Translations under genes and position numbers: made by a program | The notes under the pieces: generated by a model | Databases searched by the model: none | The model's input: the letters and a program-made list of their open reading frames with translations, nothing else | What the model was told of the DNA's origin: nothing | NCBI GenBank assembly: GCA_910575505.1 | Contig: CAJTFK010000018.1 | Span: 1 to 64,000 of the forward strand | Source: Oscillospiraceae bacterium | GTDB taxonomy: Bacteria; Bacillota; Clostridia; Oscillospirales; Oscillospiraceae | DNA: 64,000 nt | Direction of reading: 5' to 3' | Shown here: positions 8,529 to 17,028 of the stretch, piece by piece | Numbering within the stretch: the first letter of the stretch is position 1 | Layout: the number at the start of each line of letters is the position of its first letter

Positions 8529-8556
8529 GAAAGGGACCCCCTGACGGGTCCCTTTC
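8529..8556. terminator. GGGACC-type hairpin between prs and pth
   Basis: An 11-bp stem GAAAGGGACCC / GGGTCCCTTTC with a 6-nt loop. A T-tract is lacking on the plus side; the minus-side flank is T-richer. It is one of a set of nearly identical stems at gene ends in this window. Confidence 0.6.
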
Positions 8557-8682
8557 AGGCGTGCCGCCTCTCCGGACAGGGAGGGCGGCCCGCCATGGGA
8601 GGCGGGGAAAAGGTGCTTTCCCGCCTCTGTGGGCTGTCCGGAGCTTTTTGCGGATAAATACCTGTGGAAAGGCAGGAGAAAC

Positions 8683-9270
8683 ATGCTGTTTGAAAATAAA
8701 AGCTCCTCTGTGGAGTGGCTGATTGCGGGGCTGGGGAATCCCGGCTCCAAGTATGAGAAAACCCGTCATAATATAGGCTTTCTCACCGTGGACCTGCTGG
8801 CGGAGCAGAAGGGCGTGAAACTGAACAAGGTCAAATTCAAGGCTGCATATCAAATCATGACCTTTGCCGGGGCCCGGTGTCTGGTGATGAAGCCTCAGAC
8901 CTATATGAACCTCTCCGGCGAGGCGGTGCGGGAGGCGGCCCGGTTCTATAAAATTCCAGCCGCCCATGTGCTGGTCATCTATGACGATGTGTCCCTGCCT
9001 GTGGGAAAGCTCCGGGTCCGGCCCAGCGGCTCTGCCGGGGGGCACAACGGCATTAAGAGCATCATTGCCCATCTGGGCACTCAGGACTTTCCCCGGATTA
9101 AGATTGGCGCCGGGGCCCCGGAAGACAAGGAGGGCATGATCGACTGGGTGATCGGCGTCCCGTCCCAGGGGGAACGGAAGGTGCTGCTGGAGAGCTTCCA
9201 GCGGGCTGTTCTGGCGGCGGAGTGCATCATTGAGCAGGGCTGCGCCAGGGCCATGAACGATTTCAACTGA
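8683..9270 (+). CDS. pth: Peptidyl-tRNA hydrolase
   Basis: Releases peptides from prematurely dropped peptidyl-tRNA. The 195-residue protein shows the Pth signature GLGNPGSKYEKTRHNIGF with catalytic His29, KPQTYMNLSG with the substrate-binding Asn, and the lid segment DDVSLPVGKLRVRPSGS followed by GGHNGIKSI. ATG 8683 has AGGAG four to five nt upstream; the longer frame upstream lacks a ribosome site. It is followed by mfd, the same pair as in Bacillus. Confidence 0.96.
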   Translation: MLFENKSSSVEWLIAGLGNPGSKYEKTRHNIGFLTVDLLAEQKGVKLNKVKFKAAYQIMTFAGARCLVMKPQTYMNLSGEAVREAARFYKIPAAHVLVIYDDVSLPVGKLRVRPSGSAGGHNGIKSIIAHLGTQDFPRIKIGAGAPEDKEGMIDWVIGVPSQGERKVLLESFQRAVLAAECIIEQGCARAMNDFN

Positions 9271-9351
9271 GTTTGAGGGATCGGAGAGAAGAGACGGGGA
9301 CTCAAAGACGTTCCTGTCTGTCCCTCCGGTCCGGAGGCGGGAGGAGTTTTC

Positions 9352-12300
9352 ATGAGACAATTTCTGGAACAGATCATGACGATCCCGGAGCTGGCGGAGC
9401 TGCTCCGCCGGGTGGAGGAGGGAGGCTGCCCCGCCGCCGTCACCGGCCTCCAGCCGGTGCAGCGGGCCTGTGTGGGCGCGGCGCTGTCCTGCCGGGCCGG
9501 GCGGCCCGGCGTGTTCATTTGTGGCGACGAAGGGGAGGCCCGCCAGCTGGCGGCGGACCTGGAAACTCTGATGGAAGCGCCGCCGGTGCTGCTGCTCTCC
9601 AGGGAATGGCAGCTCCGGCCCGGCGCCCTGGCCTCCCGGGACTGGGAGCGGGGCCGCCTGGCGGCGCTGTACGCCATGGCCCGGGGGGACGCTCAGGCGG
9701 TGGTGGCCACCGCCGACGCCCTGATGGCCCGGACCCTGCCGCCGGAGTTGCTGCGGTCCCTGGCGCTGACTCTTCGGCCTGGGGACCGGGCGGACCTGAA
9801 GGAGCTGGCGGACCGTCTGCTCTCCGCCGGTTACACCCGCTGCCAGCAGGTGGAGGGTGTGGGCCAGTTTGCCCTGCGGGGGGGGATCCTGGACGTGTTT
9901 TCTCCCCTGATGGACCAGCCCCTGCGCTGTGAGTTCTTCGACGACGAAATTGACTCCATGGGTTTCTTTGACCCCGGCACCCAGCGGCGCACCGCCAACG
10001 CGGAGAGCGCCCTGCTGCTGCCTGCCGCCGAGGTGCTGCCCCGCTGCGCCGAAGGAGGGCTGGAGGGCCTGGGCGAAACGCTGCTGGCTCTGGCCGCGAA
10101 GCTTGAGAAACAGGAGAAAAGGCTGGAAGGGACGGAAAAAGCCGGAACGGGCGGAGGGGACAGAACCCTTTCCACGTCCCAGCGGGTTCGGGAGGACGGA
10201 GAGCGGCTGAAAAACGGTTCCGTTCCCGACGGCCTGGACCGGTATCTGGCGGCCATCTATCCGAAGACGGCGGCGGGGGTCCACTACCTGCCGGAGAACG
10301 CCCTGGTCTTCCTCTGCGAGAGCGGCCGGGTGGACGACCGGGTGAAGGGGACCCTGCTCCAGAACCGCCAGGACCTGGAATCCATGATGGAGGCAGGGAT
10401 TCTGGCGGGAGAGTACGCCCGCCTCCTTCTCTCCAGCGAGGAGTTTTTCGCCGCTCTGGAGGACTTTCCCGTGGTCATGGCCGATGCGCTGCCCACCTCC
10501 CGGCATCCCCTGCGGCCCCGGGGCCTTCTGGGTATCGACGCCCGGCAGCTCAGCTCTTACGGCGGCAGTCTGGAGACCGCTGTGGGAGACCTGGAGCAGT
10601 ACCGGCAGAATGGCAGCTCCGTGCTGCTGCTCTGCGCCGGGGAGACACGGGCCCGGAACCTCCTGCGGATGCTGGAGGACCGGGGGATTCCCGCCGTGCT
10701 GGACCTGAAGGGGGCGGCCATGCCCGCCCCCGGGGAAACCCGGATCACGCTGGGGGCCCTGTCGGCGGGCTGCGAGTGGCCCTCGCTGCGGCTGGCGGTG
10801 TTGACCGAAGGCCAGCTTACCGCGCCGCTGCGGAAGAAGGCCCGTCCGAAAAAGGAGTCCAACCGGCAGAAGATTCAGTCCTATACAGACCTGAAGCCCG
10901 GCGACCTGGTGGTTCATACGCACCACGGCGTGGGCCGCTTCGCGGGGATCCAGCGGATGCCGGTGGACGGCGTGGAAAAGGACTATATCAAGATCAGCTA
11001 CGCCGGAGGCGACTGTCTCTATGTCCCCGCCACCGCCCTGGACCTGGTGAGCAAGTATATCGGCAGCGGCGGAGGAGAGGACGGGGAGCCCCGGCAGAAG
11101 CTGAACAAGCTGGGCGGCACCGAGTGGGCCAAACAGAAGACCCGGGCCAAAAAGGCCGCCAAGGACCTGGCCCAGGGTCTGACGAAGCTCTACGCCGAGC
11201 GGCAGCGCCGCCCCGGCTTTGCCTTCTCGCCGGACTCCCCGTGGCAGCGGGAATTTGAGGAGAATTTTCCCTATGCCGAAACCGACGACCAGCTCCGGGC
11301 CATCGCGGAGATAAAGAAGGATATGGAACGGCCCCGGCCTATGGACCGTCTCCTCTGCGGCGATGTGGGCTACGGGAAGACGGAGGTGGCCCTCCGGGCG
11401 GTGATGAAATGTGTGCTGGACGGCAAGCAGGCGGCAATTCTGGTACCCACCACCGTTCTGGCCCAGCAGCACTATACCACCGCCCTGAGCCGCTTCCGGG
11501 ACTTTCCCGTGAAGATTGAGGTCCTCTCCCGGTTCACCGCCCCCAGAGAGGCCCGGCGCATTCTGGAGGCTGCCCGCACCGGCAGCGTGGACCTTTTGAT
11601 CGGCACCCACAAGCTCCTCCAGAAGAACATGGAGTTCAAGGACCTGGGGCTGCTCATCATTGACGAGGAACAGCGCTTCGGCGTCACCCATAAGGAGCGG
11701 CTGAAGGAGATGAGCCGCCAGGTGGACGTGCTGACCCTCTCCGCCACCCCCATTCCCAGGACGCTGAACATGGCCCTGTCGGGGCTCCGGGATATGTCCA
11801 CCATTGAGGAGCCCCCGGCGGACCGGCAGCCGGTCCAGACCTATGTCATGGAACAGGATTGGGGCATTCTGGAGGATGCAATGCGCCGGGAGCTCAGCCG
11901 GGGCGGGCAGATCTACTATCTCCATAACCGGGTGGAGAGCATCGACGCCACCGCCTCCCGCATTCAGAAGCTGCTGGGGCCGGAGGTGCGGGTGGTTACC
12001 GGCCACGGGAAAATGGGGGAACAGGAGCTGTCCTCCGTCATGCAGTCCATGGTGGAGGGGGAGGCGGATATACTGGTCTGCACCACCATCATTGAGACCG
12101 GCATCGACATCCCCAATGTGAATACGCTGGTTATTGAGGATGCGGATAAAATGGGCCTGGCCCAGCTCCACCAGATTCGGGGCCGCATTGGCCGCAGCAC
12201 CCGCCGGGCCTATGCCTATCTGACCTTCCAGAGGGGCAAGATTTTGCAGGAGACGGCGGCCAAGCGCCTTTCCGCCATCCGGGACTATGTGGAATTCGGC

Positions 12301-12912
12301 TCCGGCTTCCGCATTGCCATGCGGGACCTGGAAATCCGGGGCGCGGGGAACCTGCTGGGGCCGGAGCAGTCCGGCTATCTCATGAGCGTGGGATATGATC
12401 TGTACCTCAAGCTGCTGGAGGAAGCCGTTCTGGAGGAGCGCGGGGAAGAGAGGAAGATAGAAACCGAGTGCTCCGCCGACCTGACGGTAAACGCCAACAT
12501 TCCGGAGCGCTACGTTCCTTCTTCGGAGCAGCGGATGGACCTCTACCGCCGCATTGCCGCTATCCGCAGCAGCGACGACGCATCGGACCTTCTGGACGAG
12601 CTGATGGACCGCTACGGAGAGGCTCCCAAATCCGTGCTGGCACTGCTGGACGTGGCCCTGCTCCGCTCTGCCGCCGCCAGGGCGGGGATCTCGGACATCT
12701 CCCAGAAAAAGGACGTTCTGCGCTTCCAGCTCGCCCGGTTCCACCCGGAGGCGGTGGTTCGGGTCTGCGGCATGAAAAAATACCGCCAGCGCCTCACCGT
12801 GGCCGCCGGAGAGGACCCTGCCCTGTCGCTGAAGCTGCCGCCGGACGCCGACGCCCTGGAGGAAGCCGTGGGGCTGGTGGAGGAGCTGCGAATGGCTGTG
12901 GGAGAGGGCTGA
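9352..12912 (+). CDS. mfd: Transcription-repair coupling factor
   Basis: ATP-driven translocase that removes stalled RNA polymerase at lesions and recruits UvrA. The 1,186-residue product has the full order: UvrB-like N-terminal domains (roughly 1-350), a CarD-like polymerase-interaction domain starting at LKPGDLVVHTHHGVGRF (about 515), RecG-like helicase domains with Walker A GDVGYGKTE and DEEQRFG, the TRG region with QIRGRIGRS, and the C-terminal TRCF domain. ATG 9352 has GGGAGGAG five nt upstream. A 33-residue Gly/Arg/Glu-rich linker follows the UvrB-like part (around 255-285). Long open frames on the opposite strand here are composition shadows. Confidence 0.97.
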   Translation: MRQFLEQIMTIPELAELLRRVEEGGCPAAVTGLQPVQRACVGAALSCRAGRPGVFICGDEGEARQLAADLETLMEAPPVLLLSREWQLRPGALASRDWERGRLAALYAMARGDAQAVVATADALMARTLPPELLRSLALTLRPGDRADLKELADRLLSAGYTRCQQVEGVGQFALRGGILDVFSPLMDQPLRCEFFDDEIDSMGFFDPGTQRRTANAESALLLPAAEVLPRCAEGGLEGLGETLLALAAKLEKQEKRLEGTEKAGTGGGDRTLSTSQRVREDGERLKNGSVPDGLDRYLAAIYPKTAAGVHYLPENALVFLCESGRVDDRVKGTLLQNRQDLESMMEAGILAGEYARLLLSSEEFFAALEDFPVVMADALPTSRHPLRPRGLLGIDARQLSSYGGSLETAVGDLEQYRQNGSSVLLLCAGETRARNLLRMLEDRGIPAVLDLKGAAMPAPGETRITLGALSAGCEWPSLRLAVLTEGQLTAPLRKKARPKKESNRQKIQSYTDLKPGDLVVHTHHGVGRFAGIQRMPVDGVEKDYIKISYAGGDCLYVPATALDLVSKYIGSGGGEDGEPRQKLNKLGGTEWAKQKTRAKKAAKDLAQGLTKLYAERQRRPGFAFSPDSPWQREFEENFPYAETDDQLRAIAEIKKDMERPRPMDRLLCGDVGYGKTEVALRAVMKCVLDGKQAAILVPTTVLAQQHYTTALSRFRDFPVKIEVLSRFTAPREARRILEAARTGSVDLLIGTHKLLQKNMEFKDLGLLIIDEEQRFGVTHKERLKEMSRQVDVLTLSATPIPRTLNMALSGLRDMSTIEEPPADRQPVQTYVMEQDWGILEDAMRRELSRGGQIYYLHNRVESIDATASRIQKLLGPEVRVVTGHGKMGEQELSSVMQSMVEGEADILVCTTIIETGIDIPNVNTLVIEDADKMGLAQLHQIRGRIGRSTRRAYAYLTFQRGKILQETAAKRLSAIRDYVEFGSGFRIAMRDLEIRGAGNLLGPEQSGYLMSVGYDLYLKLLEEAVLEERGEERKIETECSADLTVNANIPERYVPSSEQRMDLYRRIAAIRSSDDASDLLDELMDRYGEAPKSVLALLDVALLRSAAARAGISDISQKKDVLRFQLARFHPEAVVRVCGMKKYRQRLTVAAGEDPALSLKLPPDADALEEAVGLVEELRMAVGEG

Positions 12913-13071
12913 GCGTCAGACAGACAGGCTGAAGATGGCTGTATTGCACAAAAACAGTACACTTGAGTTGTGCAATTCTGATAAGACGGGAGATTGACGC
13001 ATTTCGGAAAACCTGCTAAAATATGCCCATTCCTGATTGAGGAACGAGCATGACACAAGGAGGTTTTTACG

Positions 13072-13293
13072 ATGACCAGAGATATTGATATAAAGAGCAA
13101 GGACCAGGTGGAGAAGATCAACCGGCTGGCCTGCGAAACGCCCTATGAGGTCTGGCTGTACGACGGCACGGTGATGCTGGACGCCCGCTCTCTGCTGGGG
13201 CTCTATGTCCTGGTGGGCAAACGGGCCAAGGTGGTGACTGAGGACAATGTCAACCCCAGGCAGCTGACCAGACTGGTGGCTAAAATGGCATAA
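13072..13293 (+). CDS. HPr/Crh-like protein lacking the phosphorylatable histidine
   Basis: A 73-residue protein with the HPr-fold pattern: short beta start (IDIKSKDQVEKIN), a YEVWLYDGTVMLDARSLLGLYVL middle matching the HPr segment around Ser46 (KxVNAKSIMGLMSL), and a final strand-helix. The active-site His15/Arg17 region (GLHARP in HPr) is absent, reading DQVEK instead, so it cannot act as a PTS phosphocarrier; a serine remains at the Ser46-like position, as in Crh of Bacillus. AGGAGG lies eight nt before the ATG. It stands alone between mfd and a lipoprotein gene with a terminator of its own. Confidence 0.7.
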   Translation: MTRDIDIKSKDQVEKINRLACETPYEVWLYDGTVMLDARSLLGLYVLVGKRAKVVTEDNVNPRQLTRLVAKMA

Positions 13294-13304
13294 GGGAAAA
13301 TCGG

Positions 13305-13345
13305 AAAAGCGTCTCCGCCTGCTGACAGGACGGGGCGCTTTTTTC
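13305..13345 (+). terminator. Terminator of the HPr-like gene
   Basis: AAAAGCGTCTCCG pairs with CGGGGCGCTTTT (with G-T wobbles) around a 10-nt loop and runs into TTTTTTC, 12 nt past the stop. Confidence 0.75.
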
Positions 13346-13464
13346 ATGATTTTTAGGCGTGAAAGGCACCGCAGGCAGACCATTTCGGGTGTTCCCCGCA
13401 TATCCCCCGGCCGTACCGCATAGGTATGGGAGACGGACAACCATGAAAAGGGGGAGTGAGAACC

Positions 13465-14484
13465 GTGAAGAAGGGGATTGCCCTGTGCTGCGCGGCGTGT
13501 TTGCTCTGTCTGTGCGGCTGCGGAGGGGAAAGGGACGCGCCCCGGCCGTCGCTGCTGGGTCAGGCGGCGGGAGTGGATGAGGAGGCGGTTTTGCTGACGG
13601 TGGACGGACGGGAGGTCCCCGCCTGGCGCTATCTCTACTGGCTGGCCTTTACCTGCGACCAGGTGAGGGCCCGATATGAAAACGCCGGTCTGACGCTGGA
13701 CTGGAACATTCCCGTCACCGGCGGCACACTGGGGGACTACGCCAAGGATCAGGCCCTGGCAGACACGGCCCTCTATGCCGCCGTAGAGAACTGGGCGGAG
13801 ACATTCGGCATCGCGCTGACAGAGGAGGACGGTCTTTCCGCCCGCTGGGAGGAACAGGCGGAGGCCCATGGCGGCGAGGAGACCTACCTGGCGGAATTGG
13901 CCGGACTGGGGCTGAACCGGGAGCGGGCGGAGGCCCTGGAGGCGGTGGGGCTGCTGTACGGCAAGCTTTTCCGGCTCTATGAGGAGGCGGACAGCCCCCT
14001 GGCGGCTCTGGAGGAGGATCTGGAGGCTCTGGTGGTGGACCGCATTCTGATTGCTGCCGGAAGCGGAGAGGAGGACCGGGAGGCGGCCCGTCAGCGGGCG
14101 GCGGAGTTCTTTGCCCGGCTCAACGGTGCGGAGGATCAGGCCGGGGCCTTCGCCGCTCTGGCGGCGGAGGGGGACGACTCCGCCGGGCCGCGAACCTTCC
14201 TTCCCGGAGACGGCACGCTGGCCCCGGCTCTGGAGGAGGCTGCGGCCGCGCTGGAGGAAGGGCAGTGCACGGGAATTCTGGAGTCGGAAGAGGGCTTCTC
14301 CATACTGCGGCGGCTGCCGCCGGAGGCAGGGACGCCGGTTCCGGCAGGAGACCGGTTTGACCAGCTGCTCCAGCAGGCGGCTGAGGAAAGCCTCATCCAG
14401 ACAACGGCGGACTATAACCGGCTGGACGCCGCCTCCTTTGACCAGGCCCTGCGGACGCTGCGCACGGAGAAGACCCCGCGGTAA
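13465..14484 (+). CDS. Lipoprotein, PrsA/SurA-like foldase candidate
   Basis: A 339-residue exported lipoprotein: N-terminus MKKG, hydrophobic core, lipobox LCGC (cysteine about residue 19). The body is acidic and alanine-rich helix, with a C-terminal part (DQAGAFAALAAEGDDSAG to EEGQCTGILESEEGFSILRRLP) that resembles parvulin-type PPIase segments in PrsA/SurA proteins; the family call is inference. GTG 13465 has GGGGAG eight nt upstream; a GTG nine nt earlier overlaps that site. Genes of this type often follow mfd in Clostridia. It would act outside the membrane in protein folding. Confidence 0.65.
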   Translation: MKKGIALCCAACLLCLCGCGGERDAPRPSLLGQAAGVDEEAVLLTVDGREVPAWRYLYWLAFTCDQVRARYENAGLTLDWNIPVTGGTLGDYAKDQALADTALYAAVENWAETFGIALTEEDGLSARWEEQAEAHGGEETYLAELAGLGLNRERAEALEAVGLLYGKLFRLYEEADSPLAALEEDLEALVVDRILIAAGSGEEDREAARQRAAEFFARLNGAEDQAGAFAALAAEGDDSAGPRTFLPGDGTLAPALEEAAAALEEGQCTGILESEEGFSILRRLPPEAGTPVPAGDRFDQLLQQAAEESLIQTTADYNRLDAASFDQALRTLRTEKTPR

Positions 14485-14572
14485 AACCGGAACAGGGCCG
14501 GAGAAACGGGCCGGGTGGCGAAAAGAAAACTGTAGTCCGCGCAAGAGAAGACCGGCAGAAAAAAGATTCGTC

Positions 14573-14636
14573 ACCTTGACGAAAACTCAGGTCGTTTTGT
14601 CAAAGATTTAACGAAACTGTAGAATCTGACGAAACA
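14573..14636. promoter_or_regulatory. Repeated TGACGAAA motifs upstream of thiolase promoter
   Basis: Between the lipoprotein stop and the thiolase -35 lie TTGACGAAAAC facing GTTTTGTCAA (an imperfect inverted repeat) and further direct copies TTAACGAAAC and CTGACGAAAC. The cluster ends just upstream of the -35, where activators or repressors commonly bind. No known regulator site is recognised. Confidence 0.4.
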
Positions 14637-14639
14637 CCA

Positions 14640-14668
14640 TTGACGGGAGTGGAAAAACTATCTATAAT
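14640..14668 (+). promoter_or_regulatory. Strong promoter for thiolase gene
   Basis: TTGACG (14640-14645), 17-nt spacer, TATAAT (14663-14668). About 115 nt of leader separate it from the ATG at 14788. Confidence 0.82.
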
Positions 14669-14787
14669 GATATGCAGAGAAGGATGGTTACCGGGTTGTC
14701 AAAAAATTAGCAATCCGGGTTCCGTCCCGCCCGTTGTATCCTCGGCGGCCCGCCGAGCCGCCAAATATTACAAAACGGAGGACTATC

Positions 14788-16044
14788 ATGAAAGATCTTT
14801 ATGTCGTGAACTGCTGCCGTACCGCCATCGGCTCCTTTGGCGGCAGTCTGAAAAACACTCCCGCTGCGGAGCTGGGCGCGATTGTGGTCAAAGAGGCCCT
14901 GAATCGCGCCGGTGTGAAGCCGGAGAATGTGGATGAAGTTATGTTCGGCTGCATTCTGACCGCCGCTCAGGGTCAGAATGTCGCCCGCCAGGTTTCTATT
15001 AAGGCCGGCATCCCCTATTCTGTCCCCGCCTATACCGTGGGTATGGTCTGCGGTTCCGGCATGAAGTCCCTGATTGAAGGCGCCCGCTCCATTCTGGCCG
15101 GTGACTCCGACATCGTGGTCTGCGGCGGCACCGAGAATATGAGCTCCGCTCCCTTCGCTTCCATGGATGCCCGCTGGGGCGCCCGGATGGGCGACAAGAA
15201 GCTGGTGGATACCATGATTAAAGACGGCCTGTGGGACGCCTACAACAACTATCACATGGGAACCACCGCTGAAAATATCAACGATATCTGGGGCATCACC
15301 CGCCAGGAGCAGGACGAGTTTGCCGCCGCCTCCCAGCAGAAGACCGAGGCCGCCCAGAAGGCCGGCAAGTTCGAGGCCGAGATTGTTCCCGTTCCCGTGA
15401 AGGTGAAGAAGCAGGTCGTGGACTTCAAGGTTGACGAGTTCCCCAAGGCCGGCGTTACTGCCGAGGGCATCGCCAAGCTCCGCGGCGCGTTCCCCGTGGG
15501 CCCCGAGTCCCCCAATCCCGATGTGGTTCATACCTTTGAGGTGACCGGCAAGAAGGAGACCGAGGACAAGGGCCAGCAGCGCGTCACCGCGGCCAATGCC
15601 TCCGGTATCAATGACGGCGCTGCCGCCATCATTCTGGCCTCCGGCGAGGCTGTGGAGAAGTACGGCCTGAAGCCCATGGCCAAGCTGATTGGCTGGGGCC
15701 AGGGCGGCGTGGACCCCAAGATCATGGGCGTGGGCCCTGTGCCCGCTTCCCGTCAGGCTATGGCCAAGGCCGGCGTGACCATCGAGGACATCGACCTCAT
15801 CGAAGCCAACGAGGCCTTTGCCGCGCAGTCCATCGCTGTGGGCCGTGAGCTGGGCTTCGATACTGCCAAGCTGAACGTCAACGGCGGCGCCATCGCCCTG
15901 GGCCATCCCGTGGGTGCATCCGGTGCGCGAATCATTGTTACCCTGCTCCACGAGATGCAGAAGCGTCCCGAGGCCAAGAAGGGCCTGGCCACCCTCTGCA
16001 TCGGCGGCGGCATGGGCGTTGCCACCGTCTTCGAGAAGTGCTGA
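14788..16044 (+). CDS. thlA: Acetyl-CoA acetyltransferase (thiolase)
   Basis: Condenses two acetyl-CoA to acetoacetyl-CoA, the entry to butyrate-type fermentation. Thiolase signatures: nucleophile Cys88 in MVCGSGMKSL, EANEAFAAQ, the GHPVGASGARI histidine and CIGGGMG with the second cysteine. It has 418 residues against the usual 390-393; the excess is a charged insertion (about residues 237-262, ESPNPDVVHTFEVTGKK...) before NASGINDGAA. GGAGG lies six nt before ATG 14788. Strong promoter, strong terminator and a visibly restricted codon set (AAG, GCC, ATC, GTG) point to very high expression. No hbd/crt/bcd genes are adjacent. Confidence 0.93.
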   Translation: MKDLYVVNCCRTAIGSFGGSLKNTPAAELGAIVVKEALNRAGVKPENVDEVMFGCILTAAQGQNVARQVSIKAGIPYSVPAYTVGMVCGSGMKSLIEGARSILAGDSDIVVCGGTENMSSAPFASMDARWGARMGDKKLVDTMIKDGLWDAYNNYHMGTTAENINDIWGITRQEQDEFAAASQQKTEAAQKAGKFEAEIVPVPVKVKKQVVDFKVDEFPKAGVTAEGIAKLRGAFPVGPESPNPDVVHTFEVTGKKETEDKGQQRVTAANASGINDGAAAIILASGEAVEKYGLKPMAKLIGWGQGGVDPKIMGVGPVPASRQAMAKAGVTIEDIDLIEANEAFAAQSIAVGRELGFDTAKLNVNGGAIALGHPVGASGARIIVTLLHEMQKRPEAKKGLATLCIGGGMGVATVFEKC

Positions 16045-16068
16045 GCCGCTTTTCCTGAAAGCAAATGA

Positions 16069-16096
16069 CAAAGAGGGACCTTCGGGTCCCTCTTTG
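16069..16096. terminator. Terminator after thiolase
   Basis: A 12-bp perfect stem CAAAGAGGGACC / GGTCCCTCTTTG closed by a TTCG loop, 25 nt after the thiolase stop. Same GGGACC/GGTCCC core as other terminators here. Confidence 0.8.
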
Positions 16097-16117
16097 GTCT
16101 GTATGAGGAGAGATAAC

Positions 16118-16516
16118 ATGAACGAGCATTATTTGGGATTGGGCCATGTGGCTGTGTACACCCGGGATATGGAGGAGAGCATTGCTTTCTATGAGAGGCT
16201 GGGGGGAAGCGTAAAGGGACGGGGCGGCGTGGCTGCTCCGGAGGGAGAAAAGAAACTGGCCCTGGTGTCCATAGGCGGCGTCACCCTGGAACTGATTCAG
16301 AGCCCCGCGGCCATGCCCATGGGGGAGGGGAACATTCCCCATATCGCCATTTTGGTGGACGATTTGGACGCCGCCGCGTCCGCCATTCGGGCGGCAGGGG
16401 TAGATACCTTCCTGACGCCGGAAAAGAAGGTTTTGCCGGAGCTGTTCGGCGGGCTCCAGAACTGGTTTTTCACCGGTCCCTCCGGGGAGCAGATCGAGCT
16501 GCTGCAAATGCTCTAA
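16118..16516 (+). CDS. VOC-superfamily (glyoxalase/epimerase-like) protein
   Basis: A 132-residue single vicinal-oxygen-chelate unit: LGHVAVYTRDMEESIAFYERLG at the start, VSIGGVTLELIQ, then NIPHIAILVDDLDAAASAIRAAGV and a closing FFTGPSGEQIELLQ. Metal ligands fit the His9, Glu62-type, His79 and Glu128-type pattern. Relatives include lactoylglutathione lyase and methylmalonyl-CoA epimerase; the exact substrate cannot be told. ATG 16118 has AGGAGAG. It lies just behind the thiolase terminator and ends in its own terminator. Confidence 0.8.
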   Translation: MNEHYLGLGHVAVYTRDMEESIAFYERLGGSVKGRGGVAAPEGEKKLALVSIGGVTLELIQSPAAMPMGEGNIPHIAILVDDLDAAASAIRAAGVDTFLTPEKKVLPELFGGLQNWFFTGPSGEQIELLQML

Positions 16517-16521
16517 GAGTC

Positions 16522-16559
16522 AAAAAAACGCTTTCACCCAAAAGGTGAAAGCGTTTTTT
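16522..16559. terminator. Bidirectional terminator
   Basis: AAAAAACGCTTTCACC pairs with GGTGAAAGCGTTTTTT around CAAA. It separates the convergent VOC gene and GlsB-type gene and has A/T tracts on both sides. Confidence 0.92.
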
Positions 16560-16574
16560 GCAGGTTTTGCAGGC

Positions 16575-16817
16575 TCAGTGGAAGAGCCTCCGCCCCAGCC
16601 AGATAAAGACGCAGGCGCCCACAACGGATACCACCAGATTGGCAAGCCAGCCGAACGCATAGAAGCCCAGCAGGCCAAAGAGCACGCTGCCCACGGCGGA
16701 GCCTACGATGCCCACGATGATATTTTGCAGCAGGCTGCCGCCGGAATTCATCAGCCTTCCGGCGATCCAGCCTACCAGCGCACCCATAATCAGAGAACCC
16801 AATAAACGAAACATCAT
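16575..16817 (-). CDS. GlsB/YeaQ/YmgE-family stress membrane protein
   Basis: An 80-residue, glycine-rich integral membrane protein with three hydrophobic helices; LIMGALVGWIAGRLM and QNIIVGIVGSAVGSVLFGLLG match the transglycosylase-associated protein family, whose members are induced by stress but whose mechanism is unclear. Start taken as ATG 16817 (two ATGs in tandem after a TTG), with GGAAAG/GAGAG upstream. It is monocistronic between a bidirectional terminator and unrelated genes. Confidence 0.85.
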   Translation of the reverse strand: MMFRLLGSLIMGALVGWIAGRLMNSGGSLLQNIIVGIVGSAVGSVLFGLLGFYAFGWLANLVVSVVGACVFIWLGRRLFH

Positions 16818-17028
16818 CAATACTCTCTTTCCTTTTTTTGTGCCGCGTTAGCATCGAGAAGAATCCGGAAGCCGGTTCCACGCGGCAAAGGACCGGCAAT
16901 AGGAGGGAGTCCTGCGGTATTGTGCCGCGCCTTCAGGGTGGAGCCAAAAGTTTTTGCCTGGGATTTCTCCAGAAGGCCGCGAAGCGAAACCAGAAGTTCT
17001 TTTGGTTATTTTTTTCAGGAAAAGTAAC

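Noticed and set aside
8500-12744. 1,414-codon open frame antisense to mfd
   Set aside because: GC-rich composition shadow of the well-supported mfd gene; no ribosome site or domain.
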